DNA from: Helicoverpa zea
Lineage: Eukaryota; Arthropoda; Insecta; Lepidoptera; Noctuidae
DNA length: 64,000 nucleotides
NCBI RefSeq assembly: GCF_022581195.2
Contig: NC_061462.1
Location: 5,890,001 to 5,954,000 of the forward strand
Direction: 5' to 3'
Shown here: positions 50,517-63,108 of the stretch, one piece after another
How the letters are laid out: each line of letters begins with the position of its first letter
Numbering within the stretch: position 1 is the stretch's first letter
Position numbers and translations under genes: made by a program
The notes under the pieces: generated by a model
Told to the model about the DNA's origin: nothing
What the model saw: only the letters and a program-made list of their open reading frames with translations
The model's database searches: none

Positions 50517-51455
50517 GTCCTCCGCCTTAGTGGTGTAGTGTAGGCGAGAGATGTACACCGGGGTGTTCGGCTTGGCGGCACGAATTTTGATGTTTGGCTC
50601 AATAGGAGCCGTGCCGCAACGATTCTTGTTGGTTCGCTGACGGCGCTTCCTCCTTTGCACCGTAACGAACCCCTCATCGTCAGCCCGATTCTGTCCCTTT
50701 ACGGGCACGGGCTTCTTCGTAGCATCAATTTTGCTACCGGTGACGCTAGCGTAGTCTCGACGTACATTTTGATGTTCCGTCGACGCTGCAGAAACGAGCA
50801 GCTGATCGAGCGGTCGAGCGGCGGCGAGCGGAGGAGCCGCAGGGACGGGAGCGGGGCAGCGGGGCGCACGAGGCGCGCACTGTGCCGACTCAGCATTCGG
50901 CGGTGACAGCGGCGATGGCGACAACACTGCTGACGCGAAACTTGCACCCGATATATCGAGGCACGCTCCGCACCGCATATTTACGTTCGATGCACCCACA
51001 GGTGACCCAGTTACAGTCACCGATTTACGCAACTCATTAAGTTCGCTGCGCAAATCGGCGACTGTAATTTGGGATGCATCTAACTTCTTCTGTACATCCG
51101 CAAGACTTGCCTTTAGAAAGACGATGTCTTTCAGCAGGCTCGTAACGTCGACGTGGTTGAAGGTGACGGGCGGAAGCTTATTCAGATCCTTGGCCACAAA
51201 CGTCGGCACGTCGTCTGGATCGGTCTCCTTTAGCAGCGTAATGATGTCCTGAATGCTCTTCTTTGTCCCGTCACGCCGGCGGGACACCATCTGGTCGCTC
51301 TTGTTGAGCAACCGGTACAGCAGCTGCTTTGCAGCAGCGACGTCATCCTCGCTGAAGTTCGACGCGCAGATCTGGACAGCGGACACCTCGTCCATCACGT
51401 CCAGCTTCTGCTGCAGGAACGCCAGCAGCTCATTCGCCACGAGTTGTTCACTCAT
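50517..51455 (-). pseudogene. LINE ORF1-type protein, N-terminal 313 codons (interrupted)
   Basis: I start at the ATG at 51455 (MSEQLVANELLAFLQQKLDV) rather than the in-frame ATG at 51542, because the extra 29 residues are leader-like and include the T-rich run. Residues about 1-90 are an acidic helical domain. Residues about 105-146 are a leucine-heptad coiled coil (HVDVTSLLKD...). Residues 175-215 are a Ser/Pro/Ala-rich linker. Residues 258-275 are a basic patch (EGFVTVQRRKRRQR). From about 298, PVYISRLHYTTKAED starts an RRM-like fold. The frame then enters inserted DNA and stops at 50496. ORF1 proteins bind their RNA for retrotransposition. This one is broken by the insertion. Confidence 0.8.
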
Positions 51456-51560
51456 AGCGATTAAAAAAAAAAAACGACTAGCAACGGCTTGCGCCGCGCT
51501 AAATTCTAATTTGTAATAAACAAATATACGCGTCAGCAGCACGACTGCATCGATTCGCAG

Positions 51561-54500
51561 CTAGTACGAGAGTATTTATTTATGCTAGAGTAATTTTATT
51601 TAAAATGATGAACGAAGGTTTCATTCAAATATTTCAAAGAAGGATATTAGGCCATAGGGTAGGATCATAAGACAATGTATACTATACTGTCCATTAGAAC
51701 AAAGACAGGGTTAGGCACAATTTGTGCAAGGAAGCATGAAATTTACATCTGTGTGTGTGGGCGACAAAATTTACCGACAGGTCCCATGTACGCGCGGCCG
51801 TGCTTAAATTCGATTGGTCGAAATCCTGTCAAAGCAGTTTACATACCGGCCGGACATCTACGATCCGATCCGCCACACAAATGCAGGGTATGCCAATCAA
51901 ATGTCGTTACTTCGACTGTTAGTACATTAATAGAAGCAGTAATTCCCGTACCGACTATATTATTTACCCGCGTAATAAATGACAAATGTTGTCGTGGAAT
52001 GTTTGTCGACTGTCGTTTGTGCGGATATTAAACTCGTTGTTTGTGCGCTGACATTAATTAGGTGGCGTAATAGAGCCTTGTTGTTGTTTTTTTTTTGCAT
52101 AATCGTTAGCCGAATGACGTCCATCTGTTGTCAACTGTATAGTCCTCAAAAATCTGGGCTAACGATGACAGTGAAAACTTGAGGAAACCAGAGAGAGAGG
52201 GAAAGCCGTCCGTAAGAGGATCTAAATTATCTTCTCAACGCCGTCACTTCCCCGTTCCCCCTAAACAGCATGTGTTACGATTTGAGGAAAACTTGAGGAA
52301 TCTATAACTATAGTAGATAGCTCCTGTTGGACAGATTAGTCTTAGCAAACTGGTGTGCTTACAAAAGTTATTAAAAAAAGGACACAATGAGTAAAATGAG
52401 TACATTATAAGTAATGATCAATTTCTTATTAGACATAATCATAATAATTAACAGATAAATAGAAACACAATTAAGTCGTACCTATAGCTATCGTTTGCTT
52501 CAAAAAGCAAATTATTAAATTAATCAAACCTAAATATTTTACTAAAAAATATCCAATAAACAAATCCGGTAGCAATTTTGTGATTCGAAACCCAGCTTTT
52601 AAATTGATGATAAAATAATTTTATCAGTCCCCGAGTCTGCTTGAAACTTCCCATTTAGTTTCAGGTATACGCGAACCGATACCTATCTTGTTTCCAAACA
52701 CGGTACAAATATTTAACTTCGGATACCGCTTTGAATTTAGCGGCCGTGGAAATACACACGGTATTTTTAACTAGACGACCGGTTCGTTTGTGTTAGAAAC
52801 CAATCTCGTTGATATATCCATTAGCCAAATAGAGAGGCGAGCCCCGCACGCCGCCCTTAACAAAACATCTGCGGGTAAGTATTCGTGGTACGAAGAAACA
52901 AACATTATTTTCCTTTCATTTCTATGGTACGGAACCCATGGACCGGCTACAAATACAATATGATAAAAGGGGTAATAATGATACAAAGAATTACTTTGAG
53001 TGCGAGTTTCACTTTTAGGTATGTAATAAATGTAAAAGGTAGTATTTATTTTAATTAACTATATCAGTATGGGAATGGAGTCTTTAATCAAGTTATATAG
53101 ATATTAAAAACTCGTCGGTGTAATACATTACTTCATTCATAGCTATTTTTAATCTTGTTTTATGAAGAGCCAATACTTTTATGAAAGAAAATAGTTTATT
53201 TGCGTCCACCAAAGGCAAAGTGTGTTATTGTGAGTTACTATTGAGATTAAATTATTCAATTTTCTAAATTAGTAATTTTTACTTGATGTAAGAATGTCAC
53301 ATGATTTCAGCATTAATAGTATAGAAAAATTTACAAATACATAAATTCTATTAAAAACGTTAAGTTTTTTAAACTATGCAATCAAATTTAAAATTCAATC
53401 AATACGTCGGTACCCCTACGCATGTAGGTACTAGTAAGTGAAAATTGTGCGAGTAGATACGAAAGAAATAAAACGTCCTGAATATTGTGGGAACGTGAGA
53501 AAAGGTAACTACACCGTTTCCTGTCCGCACCTGTTATTTATAGTCACTCGCAATATGCATTCTTTTACTATCATTTTATGTAAATGTGACCAGCAATACT
53601 CCTTCAGGGGAGATAGCAGAAATAATAACACACGCCGCTAAATAAAGTTCAGTAGTACGTAGTAGTAAGTACATTTTTTACTTTTTCTAATTGCCTGCTT
53701 TCTTGTAAATAATGCTGGGGTGAATTAATATTGAAATATAATTGCATGCAGCTAACCCCCGGCTGGTGGTGCCGGCAACATGTTATTATGGTAATAGTTT
53801 TCAAACTTGAACGGGTCAGTGTTCTTTGTTTCGTTGCAAGTGCCGTTCAATTGGTCACTAAAGTGCCTGTTTTATAAAGCAAATCTAGTATCAAAAGTGT
53901 TGTGTGTTTTTGTAGCTGTATTTGAGCATGAATAATCGATTCGACAATTTTATACAACACTTATACGAGTATAAGAACCCCTCTCTCTCGGTATTATCAG
54001 ACAAAAAATAATTATTATTTTAAACACAAATACTGTTTCCATAAAATAGCACCATAAATAGAAGTACCAAAATATCTCGTTGTTAAATCAAAACATTGTT
54101 CTAACCGCTATCGCTGTCGTAAAGAGAAGTAAGCAGTGAAGAGACGATCGTGCGACGTTTCTGTTCACAATATAAAGAGGCCAATAAAATTCTGTTCAGT
54201 ACTACGACTATCGGTCAGTGAAGCGGCTATCTGCATTTTATACTTTCGACGCCATCACTGGGGCACTTTATTTCTTTACTTTGCACATACATAGGTATGA
54301 GGTATACGTGTACTGCGCTTGCTCGTTGTTTATTTAACGGATCGTGCCCGATGAACGGTTCTATTCAATTGAACCTACATGTACGTACGCTGAAACGTGC
54401 TCACAGAGTTTTAATTTCACAAAGGACGTTTAATATTGTAAGTAAATCTGATTGTAATGGAATTCCATTTTAATATATTTAAGTGTCGGTAGGTACTCTC

Positions 54501-57145
54501 TTTGAAGGTATGTAACTCATCCTACATAGAAATCCGAACGTCAACGTCAAAACAAATCGTATGCCGTCCGCAACGTGGAATCCTAAACAGGATTGAAACT
54601 TGGGCGGGAAGCAATCTAACGGGAACAACAGTACATACAGCGGTCTACCGTAGAGCCCTACGTAATTTAAAGAACAAACAAGCCTCGCAACTGGGTTTAC
54701 CTCGGCTGCAACAAACTGCGTCGTCGCTTTAACTTACTCATTTGTAGGTCACTATCACTACCTATATGTAAGTCTTTCAGGATTTTGATACTCTGACAAA
54801 TCTGTTTTACTCTTAGTCAAAATTAATATCGTCATCCACAAAACAAACACAAAATTTGATGTAAAACAGATTTAGAAGCCAATCGACGTGGTAAGTCTGT
54901 GTGTATATGAAATTCAGAGGCTCAAAAATGCTATAGCGCCGCAGATGAGTTCGGCTCAAGCGAAGCGTTATCAAGCCCAGTTAATCCTGTCTTCTGTATT
55001 ATTGAATAAATTTTCCCTCCTGGCGTACTCTTGCCATTTTGTATCGATTCAATGTATTGGATAAAATAAGGCTACAGTTATTTCTGATATACTTACGTTC
55101 GCTTGAGGAAATGAGAAGTTACACCTTTATTGTTTTAATTAGAATGTTAGAGGAACGATGAGGTGTTCATATTAGGTAATCCTATTAGGCAAGGTCTGAA
55201 CGTTATATTACGGCGTCGGCGGGCGCAGGGCGGTAAAGCGGTGCGATGTTATTGTTATGATGGCATAAAGCGAGCCATGTATCTCGCACAACGCAGGTGG
55301 CGCTAACTACCGCCAGTGTAGTGGAAACTGTCGACAACTCGAGACACGGATGTATCTACACACCATACAATGTAATGTTTCACGGTTTGCTGATGCGCAA
55401 GTTAGAAGCTTTTACTCGAGTAAACTGAATTTTAAGCTGGCACTCGGGGATGCTGTCTCATATTCACACACTATCGCTGCTTGGGATTCATGTGTTTGTT
55501 TAATACTTTTTATTATTCGCCTTTTTTGTTGAATAAACACTCGTGCGACTATTATATGGTATTCGAGATGTGCCGGCAGTGATATGTCATGCCGTGTGGT
55601 CGCCGCTTTGAATATGCTGCCTAACGTCTTCCCTTGAGTGTCGTAGCAAGCGATTAAGGGATTAGGCAAGTGAATGGAACCTTCCACCTGTAGGTACACT
55701 GATAACATCGCTCCGTGAAAGCTTGGCTAGCTAGAGGTTACATAGGTTCCACTAAACCGGATAGATTTATGTAAAGAGCCTCTTTCCTGAATATTGGCCA
55801 TTTATTTAGAAGATGAAAAATACCTGCTTATTAGTTTACTATCTTCCTATAAACATAAATTGATATGTAGGTTCACAAAATAATTCACATATTTTTATGT
55901 ACAACAAAGTAAATTAATGGCATGGTAAACCTATGTCCAACGTTGGACATTTCTCAACTGACCCCGAACACTGAAGTTCCTGTCTGCAAAAATTCGTGAA
56001 GTATTAAGGCACTATTTCCAGGTCAACATTTGCCTGCAGAGTTTGGTATAATTTTGTTTCCGTTGTTTACATTTCGCATGTAGCCACGTCCTATAGCCAC
56101 CTCATTCTTAGGCTTTTTCGTGTCACGACTAAATGATTTATAACTTACTGAGATACGTGTCTTCGTTCCACCCTAAAGTCTCAATAATGTTGTACAAGGC
56201 ACTGAACATAAATAATAAATTGCAAGTTTTCTACCAAGTATGGATTATACCAAGAAAGTGATTCTAGAAGCGAACAATGTTTCGCTTTGTTAGTTAAGAA
56301 TTTCCTTTATTTTTAGTTAGGTTGTTAGCTTTTATTGTAACTCGTGTTGTTTCGGAATTCATAGAAATTTACAACGATACTCTGTTCTGATACGATCACG
56401 GTTGGCGGCGCCAAGTAATTCTATTAGCTGAAACAGTACCGTGCATGATTTGATGGTAATTACCCGTTATTACAGTGGTAGAATTTATAATCTCAGAGGT
56501 TTAATAAGAATATCATACAACTAGTAGTATATTTTAATAAGGCGTAGGTAGATTTACTAAGATTGTATACCTGCTCGCTTTGACTTATAGTCAGCCGGGC
56601 GGTTGGCTAGAGTTACTGTTTTCTAGTTAATACACGCCAGCTGTTGCACAGATTTGTCTCGGTGTGAATGTTAACACGATGCCAACGGGGACGCTGTATT
56701 TATGTTCCCATGTAATTTAGCGCAGGATATACAATACACCGTACTACACCGACTTTGTATGTCGTCTCTTGTGTTCAGCAACCTAAAATTTTTAACTACT
56801 TTTATTTAATTTAAGAGATAAATTATAAAGCTAATCTCCAATAAACTATGGTGGCTCTGATAATCCAGACTTGAGCAAAGCAGCAGTATTTTTGTCCTGT
56901 AGGTGGCTCATCGTAATTCCTTTAAGCCAGCGCTCTCCCGCGGCCCAGTTACACCTGCTGCGGCCTCGGAATATGTCGTTTATGAAATAATTTTGTGTAG
57001 TAGTCTTTTTTTTTTGTATGTAAGTTTGTTCGTTATTTTAAGTAGGCACCAGGTGGCGTTAACAGGCGGTGTTGCAACGGAAATTGCCGTCGGTCGGTCT
57101 CGTCGCCGCAGCGGCCGGAGGAAACTTGGCTAGCTCCGACCGCAC
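51561..57145. other. right part of intron 1: no gene seen
   Basis: About 5.6 kb of AT-rich DNA. Short GC-richer pieces at about 51780-51870 and 55200-55340 have no motif I can assign. ORFs up to 118 codons (51675-52031) lack domain signatures. Confidence 0.5.
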
Positions 57146-57221
57146 CGCCCTCACTACAATAGGCCCTTGTTAATTGTAGGCCAACACAGAAAACAATTAA
57201 CAGCACTGGTGTGCGCTCCAT
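57146..57221 (-). CDS. candidate first coding exon (signal peptide) of the lachesin/DIP gene
   Basis: ATG at 57221-57219 (G at -3) opens MERTPVLLIVFCVGLQLTRA, a textbook secretory signal: charged n-region, about 14 hydrophobic residues, and a small residue at the cleavage site followed by Y-C-S-E-G. The downstream exon at 1518 needs a phase-1 donor. Two in-phase GT sites exist: G/GTGCGG (exon end 57146), giving E before the VPRFED block, and A/GTGAGG (exon end 57155), giving K. I chose the first because an acidic residue at this junction is usual in the family, although the second has the better donor. Same strand, matching phase and the absence of another signal-like ORF on this strand support the link. 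The distance (55.6 kb) makes it an inference. It could instead belong to another secreted protein. Confidence 0.5.
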
Positions 57222-60150
57222 GCCACACTGACTCGGAATATTTAATTCATTACTAAGATAAAATCACGGACCTACCTACCAAACATGTTACATTAGATCT
57301 AACTCAAACAAGGTTTGGTCTGTTAGAACTTGTTGTGGGCTCAACAAACTTTGAACTAGTTTATCTGTCTCATCTGTCTGCTCGACTCAATTCAAATGAT
57401 CCTTGTATATTTACATAAAAATCTTTACTACTTAAATTGCTCAGCCCACTTCGATTTTGAAACTAGGAAATATACCTAAATAAAAACAACAAAGTTTCCA
57501 CCATTTGTTTTTCAAGTTAAAGATGACTTTCAACTTTCTTATTTAGCAGCGGCACATAACATGCTTTTCTACTTATACACCAATTGTTGCGGTAACAATA
57601 CTTTGTAAAACAAAAGAAACTGGCGGCACATCAATTTATATCAACAGGGAAAAGCTAAACAAATGGATATCACGCGTACAAACGAAATGAGTAGGGCGGC
57701 TCCCGACTTTACAACGTTTAACGACCCTGAGGAAGGTAAGGTTTGACGTTGCATTAGTAAACAATAGAGGTTGAAACTAAACTAGATCCGCCTCTATCTT
57801 CGCAATTGTTATAAAACACAAAGCGCTTAACTAGTTGAAAGCTTTCGGCAGGGCGTTTACACCGGCGGCGGTTTGCGTAGGGCCTATACAGCTTACGATG
57901 TAACGATGTCGATGCCTCCAATGATACTGTTAATTCGCGTTGAAATATTGCCAATACGCTGTGTGAACCGGCAGGATTTGCTTAGTCATGTTTACTTTAA
58001 ACAACGGTTTCAAATCAATGCTATTTTGATACGCGTATACTTAAATCCAAATAAATATATGTACGTATTTAGTGATAATAATAATTAGCTTAAAAATAAC
58101 AGCTCTACAGCATCAATTTGATGCTGTTTTAAGTATCGTACAAATCGAATTGAAATAAAACTCCCGTACCTACAATTTAAAACGACTTCATGATATACCA
58201 AATATTTTTTATGAAAAATAAAATTTACTGTGAAAAAGTTGAATGTAAAATAAATCCAATATTTGACTAAACGAATTGTACATTATTTGGTAAAAAAAAA
58301 TATTTTATGTATTTTATAACTATAAGTTAAAAGACTAGTTATTTGTAGGAGCCTTTCACACAGTGCGCTTATAGGAGCTGATCCTAAGGGTGCTATTAGA
58401 TACACTGAAGTGAAATATCCTTTGTTCTCATTGTCTTACTTTTATTTTTGCACTCTTTATGATGTTTTATTCGTTGCAGATTTACTCGTATATATTTTTA
58501 TTTTAAAATATATTATTTTAAAACATTTGTAAGCTTTCTTAGCTCGCTATATTGTTGAATTTTGACTAAAGCAGATGATGTTTTTTTTTCGTTCTTGTTA
58601 CTTAAATCACTAAGAAGTAGTGAACTTCTAAGTAAACACGAGCGTTGTAAACAATGAGCAAGATTTAGTTGGCAACTCAAACATAGATATTTCAGCCCGA
58701 ATCCATACCTTGCAACTTCCTAAACAGAATAGAGTAATTGCTTCTGAGCTAAACTTGGAAATCAAGTGCATACCCAAGTTAAGTTTCAAGTAATTAATCT
58801 ATGAGGTGGTAGAAATTGTTGGAGTCATCCGTCAGTCTCAAGCTGTGTATTGAACCCGACGGTCGGAGCCGAGGCGTCATGTAATTCTGTTACTCTCCCC
58901 CACTTCCAGTTAATTGAATACGTCTGCCACACGGCTGAGGAGCCAGAAAATTCGATTCGTGGTTCTAATGTATGTAGCAAACATTCTTACAACCAGTTCT
59001 TAGACGAAGAAGCGGAAAAAACGTAAAAGCAATGCAGGTTCATGGAATTGCTAAGCACGCTACATCTTTGATTTCTTGGTATAAAGTGTAGTTCCCGTAT
59101 GTAATGGAACGAGACCACGAACTATAATGCAGTAGAATGTAGTAATCTTAACATTAACCGTAGGTAATAATAAAAATATACTTTTCCTCATTAAATTCCT
59201 CATTTCAACAATGCTTCTTTTTTAATTTCTAAAATTCATCAATCAAGAACTTCTCACCTATTTTCTAAAAATAACGTTAAACTAATTACATAAACATTCA
59301 CCATGCAGCAAAAAGCACCACAAAAAAAAGCAACATTATCGAAGTGACCAAATCAGTTAACTGTTAGGCGGGTAAGTGTTCACTAATTAGAAATGGGTAG
59401 TATTTAAACGCAAATCAAAAAATATCCTTTTTCTATGCAATAAGATTCCGAATTCCCATCAAAATTACTGATTGCACAGCAAAATATTCAACTCAAAATA
59501 TCACTAAACACACTACAATTTATTTTCGCAGCGTACAGCGATTTTTCCTAAAGCAAAAGCTTTTTCATCAATGCACAGCTAACAATCTTAATGCACATTA
59601 TACATGTTAACTCTTTTTCTTTTAAATGTAGCTTCTATTTTTATATTATTTACAGCAGTTTTTCTGAATAAAACAGCATTTTATTAGTCACAGTCATCGT
59701 ATTATTTATTAATTACCACATAATGAGATCAGCAAAAAAATATAAAATTAAATACAAAATTGTAATTTATTGAATTATTAATAAGCGTCCACGCTTCCTT
59801 TTTTGCCCAATAGGCACATTTTTAGCTTATGCAGGTGGCGCCACGTAATTGAGTCGGATCGCAAGTCCGATGATATGCTTTTTTTTTATTTATCTTATAT
59901 CACAAATGTAGCCTTATCTTATGTGCTAAGCCCCACAAAACCGTTGTAATGGTTTGACTATGGGGTCAACAGGGTGGGGGGCTTGCACATATAGTTCTTA
60001 AAAAAATGGGTCAGGTGCATTTTTAGGTATTGTCAGTACTTCCTTTTGGCATACATTTCATATAAGTAGTCATTAAAAGGCAGAACTATCATATTTCAGA
60101 ATGTCAGAATCATTTTTTGGCATGGTTTTGGAATTTTTATTTTCCTGTAA
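57222..60150. other. upstream of candidate exon 1: no further gene seen
   Basis: If exon 1 is correct, the gene's 5' untranslated region and promoter lie here on the minus strand. TCAGT (arthropod initiator-like) occurs 7-10 bp before the ATG, but no TATA box is convincing. The CAG just before TGTGGC could equally be a splice acceptor of an upstream 5'UTR exon. A perfect 10-bp-arm palindrome (ACAGCATCAA / TTGATGCTGT) lies at 58107-58127. The remainder is AT-rich. Confidence 0.45.
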
Positions 60151-60239
60151 GAAGCATGCAAACAAGTCTGAAGCATGCAAGCAGGCATGCAGCATGTAAG
60201 CAGGCATGCAACATGGAAGTAAGCATGCAACATGCAGCA
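60151..60239 (+). repeat. GCATGCAA-type short tandem repeat
   Basis: Six or more irregular copies of AAGCATGCAA / AGGCATGCAGCATG in about 90 bp. The word GCATGC is itself palindromic. ORFs crossing it are low complexity. Confidence 0.8.
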
Positions 60240-60616
60240 AGCATGGCTTCTGTCACGGCTCCGGCACTTCGTGGCTCCGGCGGTCCCATGCGAGCTTATC
60301 ATCGCAGATGGTTTTGACGCTCACCACCGCAGCTTCGGCTTACTGGCCGGCAGCGCCGGCCAGCCTCAACCGCGTCGGCGAGCGTTGAAACTACCTGCGC
60401 CTCAGCTCGCAGGCCGCCTCGCCCCTCCGCGCCTACGCGGTTTTGAATTGCACTCTAAGGGTAGGGCAAAAAAGACTACGTGGAGTCGGTTTTGCAGCGA
60501 TTCGTTTTCGTTGCTAGCTTCAATTTTTCGGTTAATTTGTTCTGCTTTTAGAAATAATGCAATGTGACAGGATTTTTTGGTTACAATAATCATTAAATTT
60601 GCCGAGCATGGCTTCT
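60240..60616. mobile_element. 353-bp insertion with 12-bp target duplication
   Basis: AGCATGGCTTCT occurs at 60240-60251 and 60605-60616 around a 353-bp segment whose first 220 bp are GC-rich (GGCCGGCAGCGCCGGCCAGC; CTCGCCCCTCCGCGCCTACG). The duplication length suggests retroposition. No poly-A or microsatellite tail is visible, so the class is open. Confidence 0.6.
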
Positions 60617-62690
60617 TGAAAATTAAGACAAATATGATGAACAGGTTTTGTTGTACTTACTGGTTAATATGCGACTGGGATAGTTATTTTGCTACGACAT
60701 ATGGAAAATTTGCTGTGCAGTCAGCATTTAATGCTTGTATGTAGTATTTTTGTACAAGAATAAATTTAACTGTATTGCATTATAAGGAAAAAAGTAATGT
60801 CATATTGATGTATAATTTCGAATTATCTGCAGTTTGAGTTTTGTTAAACATTTAGTTTATTTGTAGTGAAGTAAGTTATTTGATGTAAAAAAGAATATAA
60901 ATGATGAGTATTTATTGATAGGCGATTATTTATTTGATATGCAATTTATAATATCCCATTAGGAATACCGGTCTCCTTGTCTTTTGTTTTTGTCGCCAGT
61001 GTGTGTCGTAACATTGTATGTACAGTGTTGTGTACTTCATGTAATCCATTAGTCTGTACTTCTCTCTTTTTAGAGCTGAACTTTAACTTGGCAGTAGCTG
61101 ACAAATGTGATGGGGTACTCCGATTTTTTATTGGGTAAACATTCGAAGCTGTTTATTTTTTTCGGTATGTTTGAAGTATGAATTAAACTTTTGAATTTAT
61201 AGGTAAAAATACTTTTGTCAGGTAATTACACCATTTTTTTCATTATTGATCTTTAATTAAAATGGGAATAATGCGCGATCTTATCGCTAAGAACTACAAC
61301 CTTGAAAAAAATCTTACGTAGGAATATAATCGTAGGCCTAAGCTTTGCTACACGTGTAGGTACTACGTGTTGTAGTCACAAACACTTCTCTCAATGAATT
61401 TTAATTCATTATAAACTCCAGAATACACTAAAATCATAGCAATCAATTACTCAAAAAGTAAAATCTTTTTGTATCGCAGGCTCTTGCAACTACGCCGTAG
61501 CCAAGTACCTACTGGCATGCCGAAAGTGAATAAATATTTATACGACTGAACTCGCAGCACATAAATATTTTTCAATGGCTTTGATGTTTTATGAATATTG
61601 GGATCTCCATGTCTACCCCGATATCTGAGTACGTTGACTGATATTCACCATACATATTCGAACCTTGGATTTTAACTGTAATTCTTTACAAAATGGCTTT
61701 AACTGAAATGCTTTTCTAAATCTTTATTTTTTGTGAGGTTTCAAAAAGTTTAAATGTCATATTATGCAATCGAAATTGTATCAATTAATTTATAGCATAA
61801 ACAATAATCGACAAAAACACAAAAAACAAACAAAACAATAAACAAATAATGCTCGTTTTCACCTTTTTGTTACGTTTTTTTTAAAAAGGGGTCTCGTAAT
61901 CAGTTGTGAAGCCATTGGCTGTTATGAAAGGGAATTATTGGCTATGATGTAAGATTGCTTCGACATCGACGTAAGATGTTAATTGTACATTCCATACTTT
62001 ACTTGTTAAAGACTAGGATTCTCTGATCAAGGCTTTCTATCTTCCTCGCTGAAGATAATAGTACAACTTTTATTACACTTCATTTTCAAAATAAATTGAA
62101 CTTTAATATTTCCCGAAAAAATACCTGTTAGAGTTTACCTACTAGAATTAAGCATTAGCCTTTAAAATCATCAAACAAACCAAACAAGCCTACGAAACAA
62201 TAGATTACGAACGAAATAATGTTACTTAATACAATTTACACAGAACATTAAACATTCAAAACCGAGCGTGAAAAATTCCAGTTTTATCCCACACATTATA
62301 AATGAAAACAATAATGAGCCACAGAATAGATATTACAGTTCCACAGCGAATTGGAAATACATATTTAAGTATCTACTTAGCGGGCATTGGCCGTACAGCG
62401 TTAATATTTGTCGATACACTGCAATACGATTTAAATTGCTGGCTACCAGAAATTGGTGAATTACGTTCTATTAGTAAGAATCCATAGAAAATTAATATTG
62501 AGAAACGTAATTTGATTTCGTTTGAAGCTGTTACGAGGTACTTATATTTGCAATAAGCGTATTTTAAGATCATTGCCACACCAAGTAGTGAAACCTTTTA
62601 AGGTTATGATCGAACTTTTCTTCGAGCTTAAAAACTCGCTGTAAAATAATTTTTAAACGGTTTTATTTAGCTCACCCTGTTTGTTTTTTT
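60617..62690. other. upstream segment: nothing seen
   Basis: AT-rich DNA without recognisable features. Confidence 0.55.
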
Positions 62691-63070
62691 TATTTATTTA
62701 TTATTCTTGGTTCAAATTTAGTAATTCAAATTTAAGTACCTTCCTGTTGTCAGATTGATCTGAAATTTGGTACACAGCTTCAATTCCGATGACAATACAA
62801 TATAGTAATATCAATAACATTGTAAATCCAAGATGGCCGCCGGCACAAAATGGCGGATTACATATTTTTTCCACAACCCCCTCAATATGGGTATCAAATG
62901 AAAGGGCTACATAAGTAGAATACTGTCAGCAACCCCAGCGGGGCCTAGGCCTACGGGATTGTTCGAAAGAGTTACCGTGGTCCTGGTACATAAAAGGCCT
63001 ACGACGAAACACAACGGTTTTTAGTCAGTAAGAGAGTGGCACTCCCTCACCGCTGCTGACCCATATATAG
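62691..63070 (+). repeat. lepidopteran interspersed-repeat cluster
   Basis: Contains CAGATTGATCTGAAATTTGG and ATGGCCGCCGGCACAAAATG (62691-62920), then a second repeat with GCGGGGCCTAGGCCTACGGG and AACACAACGGTTTTTAGTCA (about 62930-63060). I recognise both as common moth/butterfly repeats of unknown class. Confidence 0.6.
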
Positions 63071-63108
63071 AATGAGGAATATTCGGTAGGCATTTTCATT
63101 AAATACTA

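Larger units (their letters stand above)
47598..50526. mobile_element. 2.9-kb insertion in the LINE ORF1, with 10-bp TIRs and 10-bp target duplication
   Basis: The insert 47608-50516 (2,909 bp) is bounded by GTCCTCCGCC at 47598-47607 and 50517-50526. Its ends are perfect inverted repeats AGGCCCGCCG. It is composite: a hAT-like domain remnant, a SINE, a LINE 3' end, a small inverted repeat, three 123-125-bp tandem units, and a GCGAGCGAAGCGAGCGC palindrome twice near the right end. The 10-bp duplication is longer than the 8 bp of hAT elements and would suit a Mutator-like mover. The class is not settled. Confidence 0.75.
47250..51560 (-). mobile_element. ORF1-only LINE derivative (HAL1-like), split by a later insertion
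   Basis: Read on the minus strand: a roughly 100-bp leader (from about 51560), an ORF1-type protein (start 51455), then immediately a roughly 120-bp 3' untranslated region with AATAAA and a (TGATT)n tail ending near 47250. No endonuclease or reverse transcriptase lies between ORF1 and the tail. Without the 2.9-kb insertion the element is about 1.4 kb. Such half-LINEs move using the machinery of full elements, like mammalian HAL1. The clade is uncertain. The ORF1 style resembles CR1-group lepidopteran LINEs. Confidence 0.65.
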
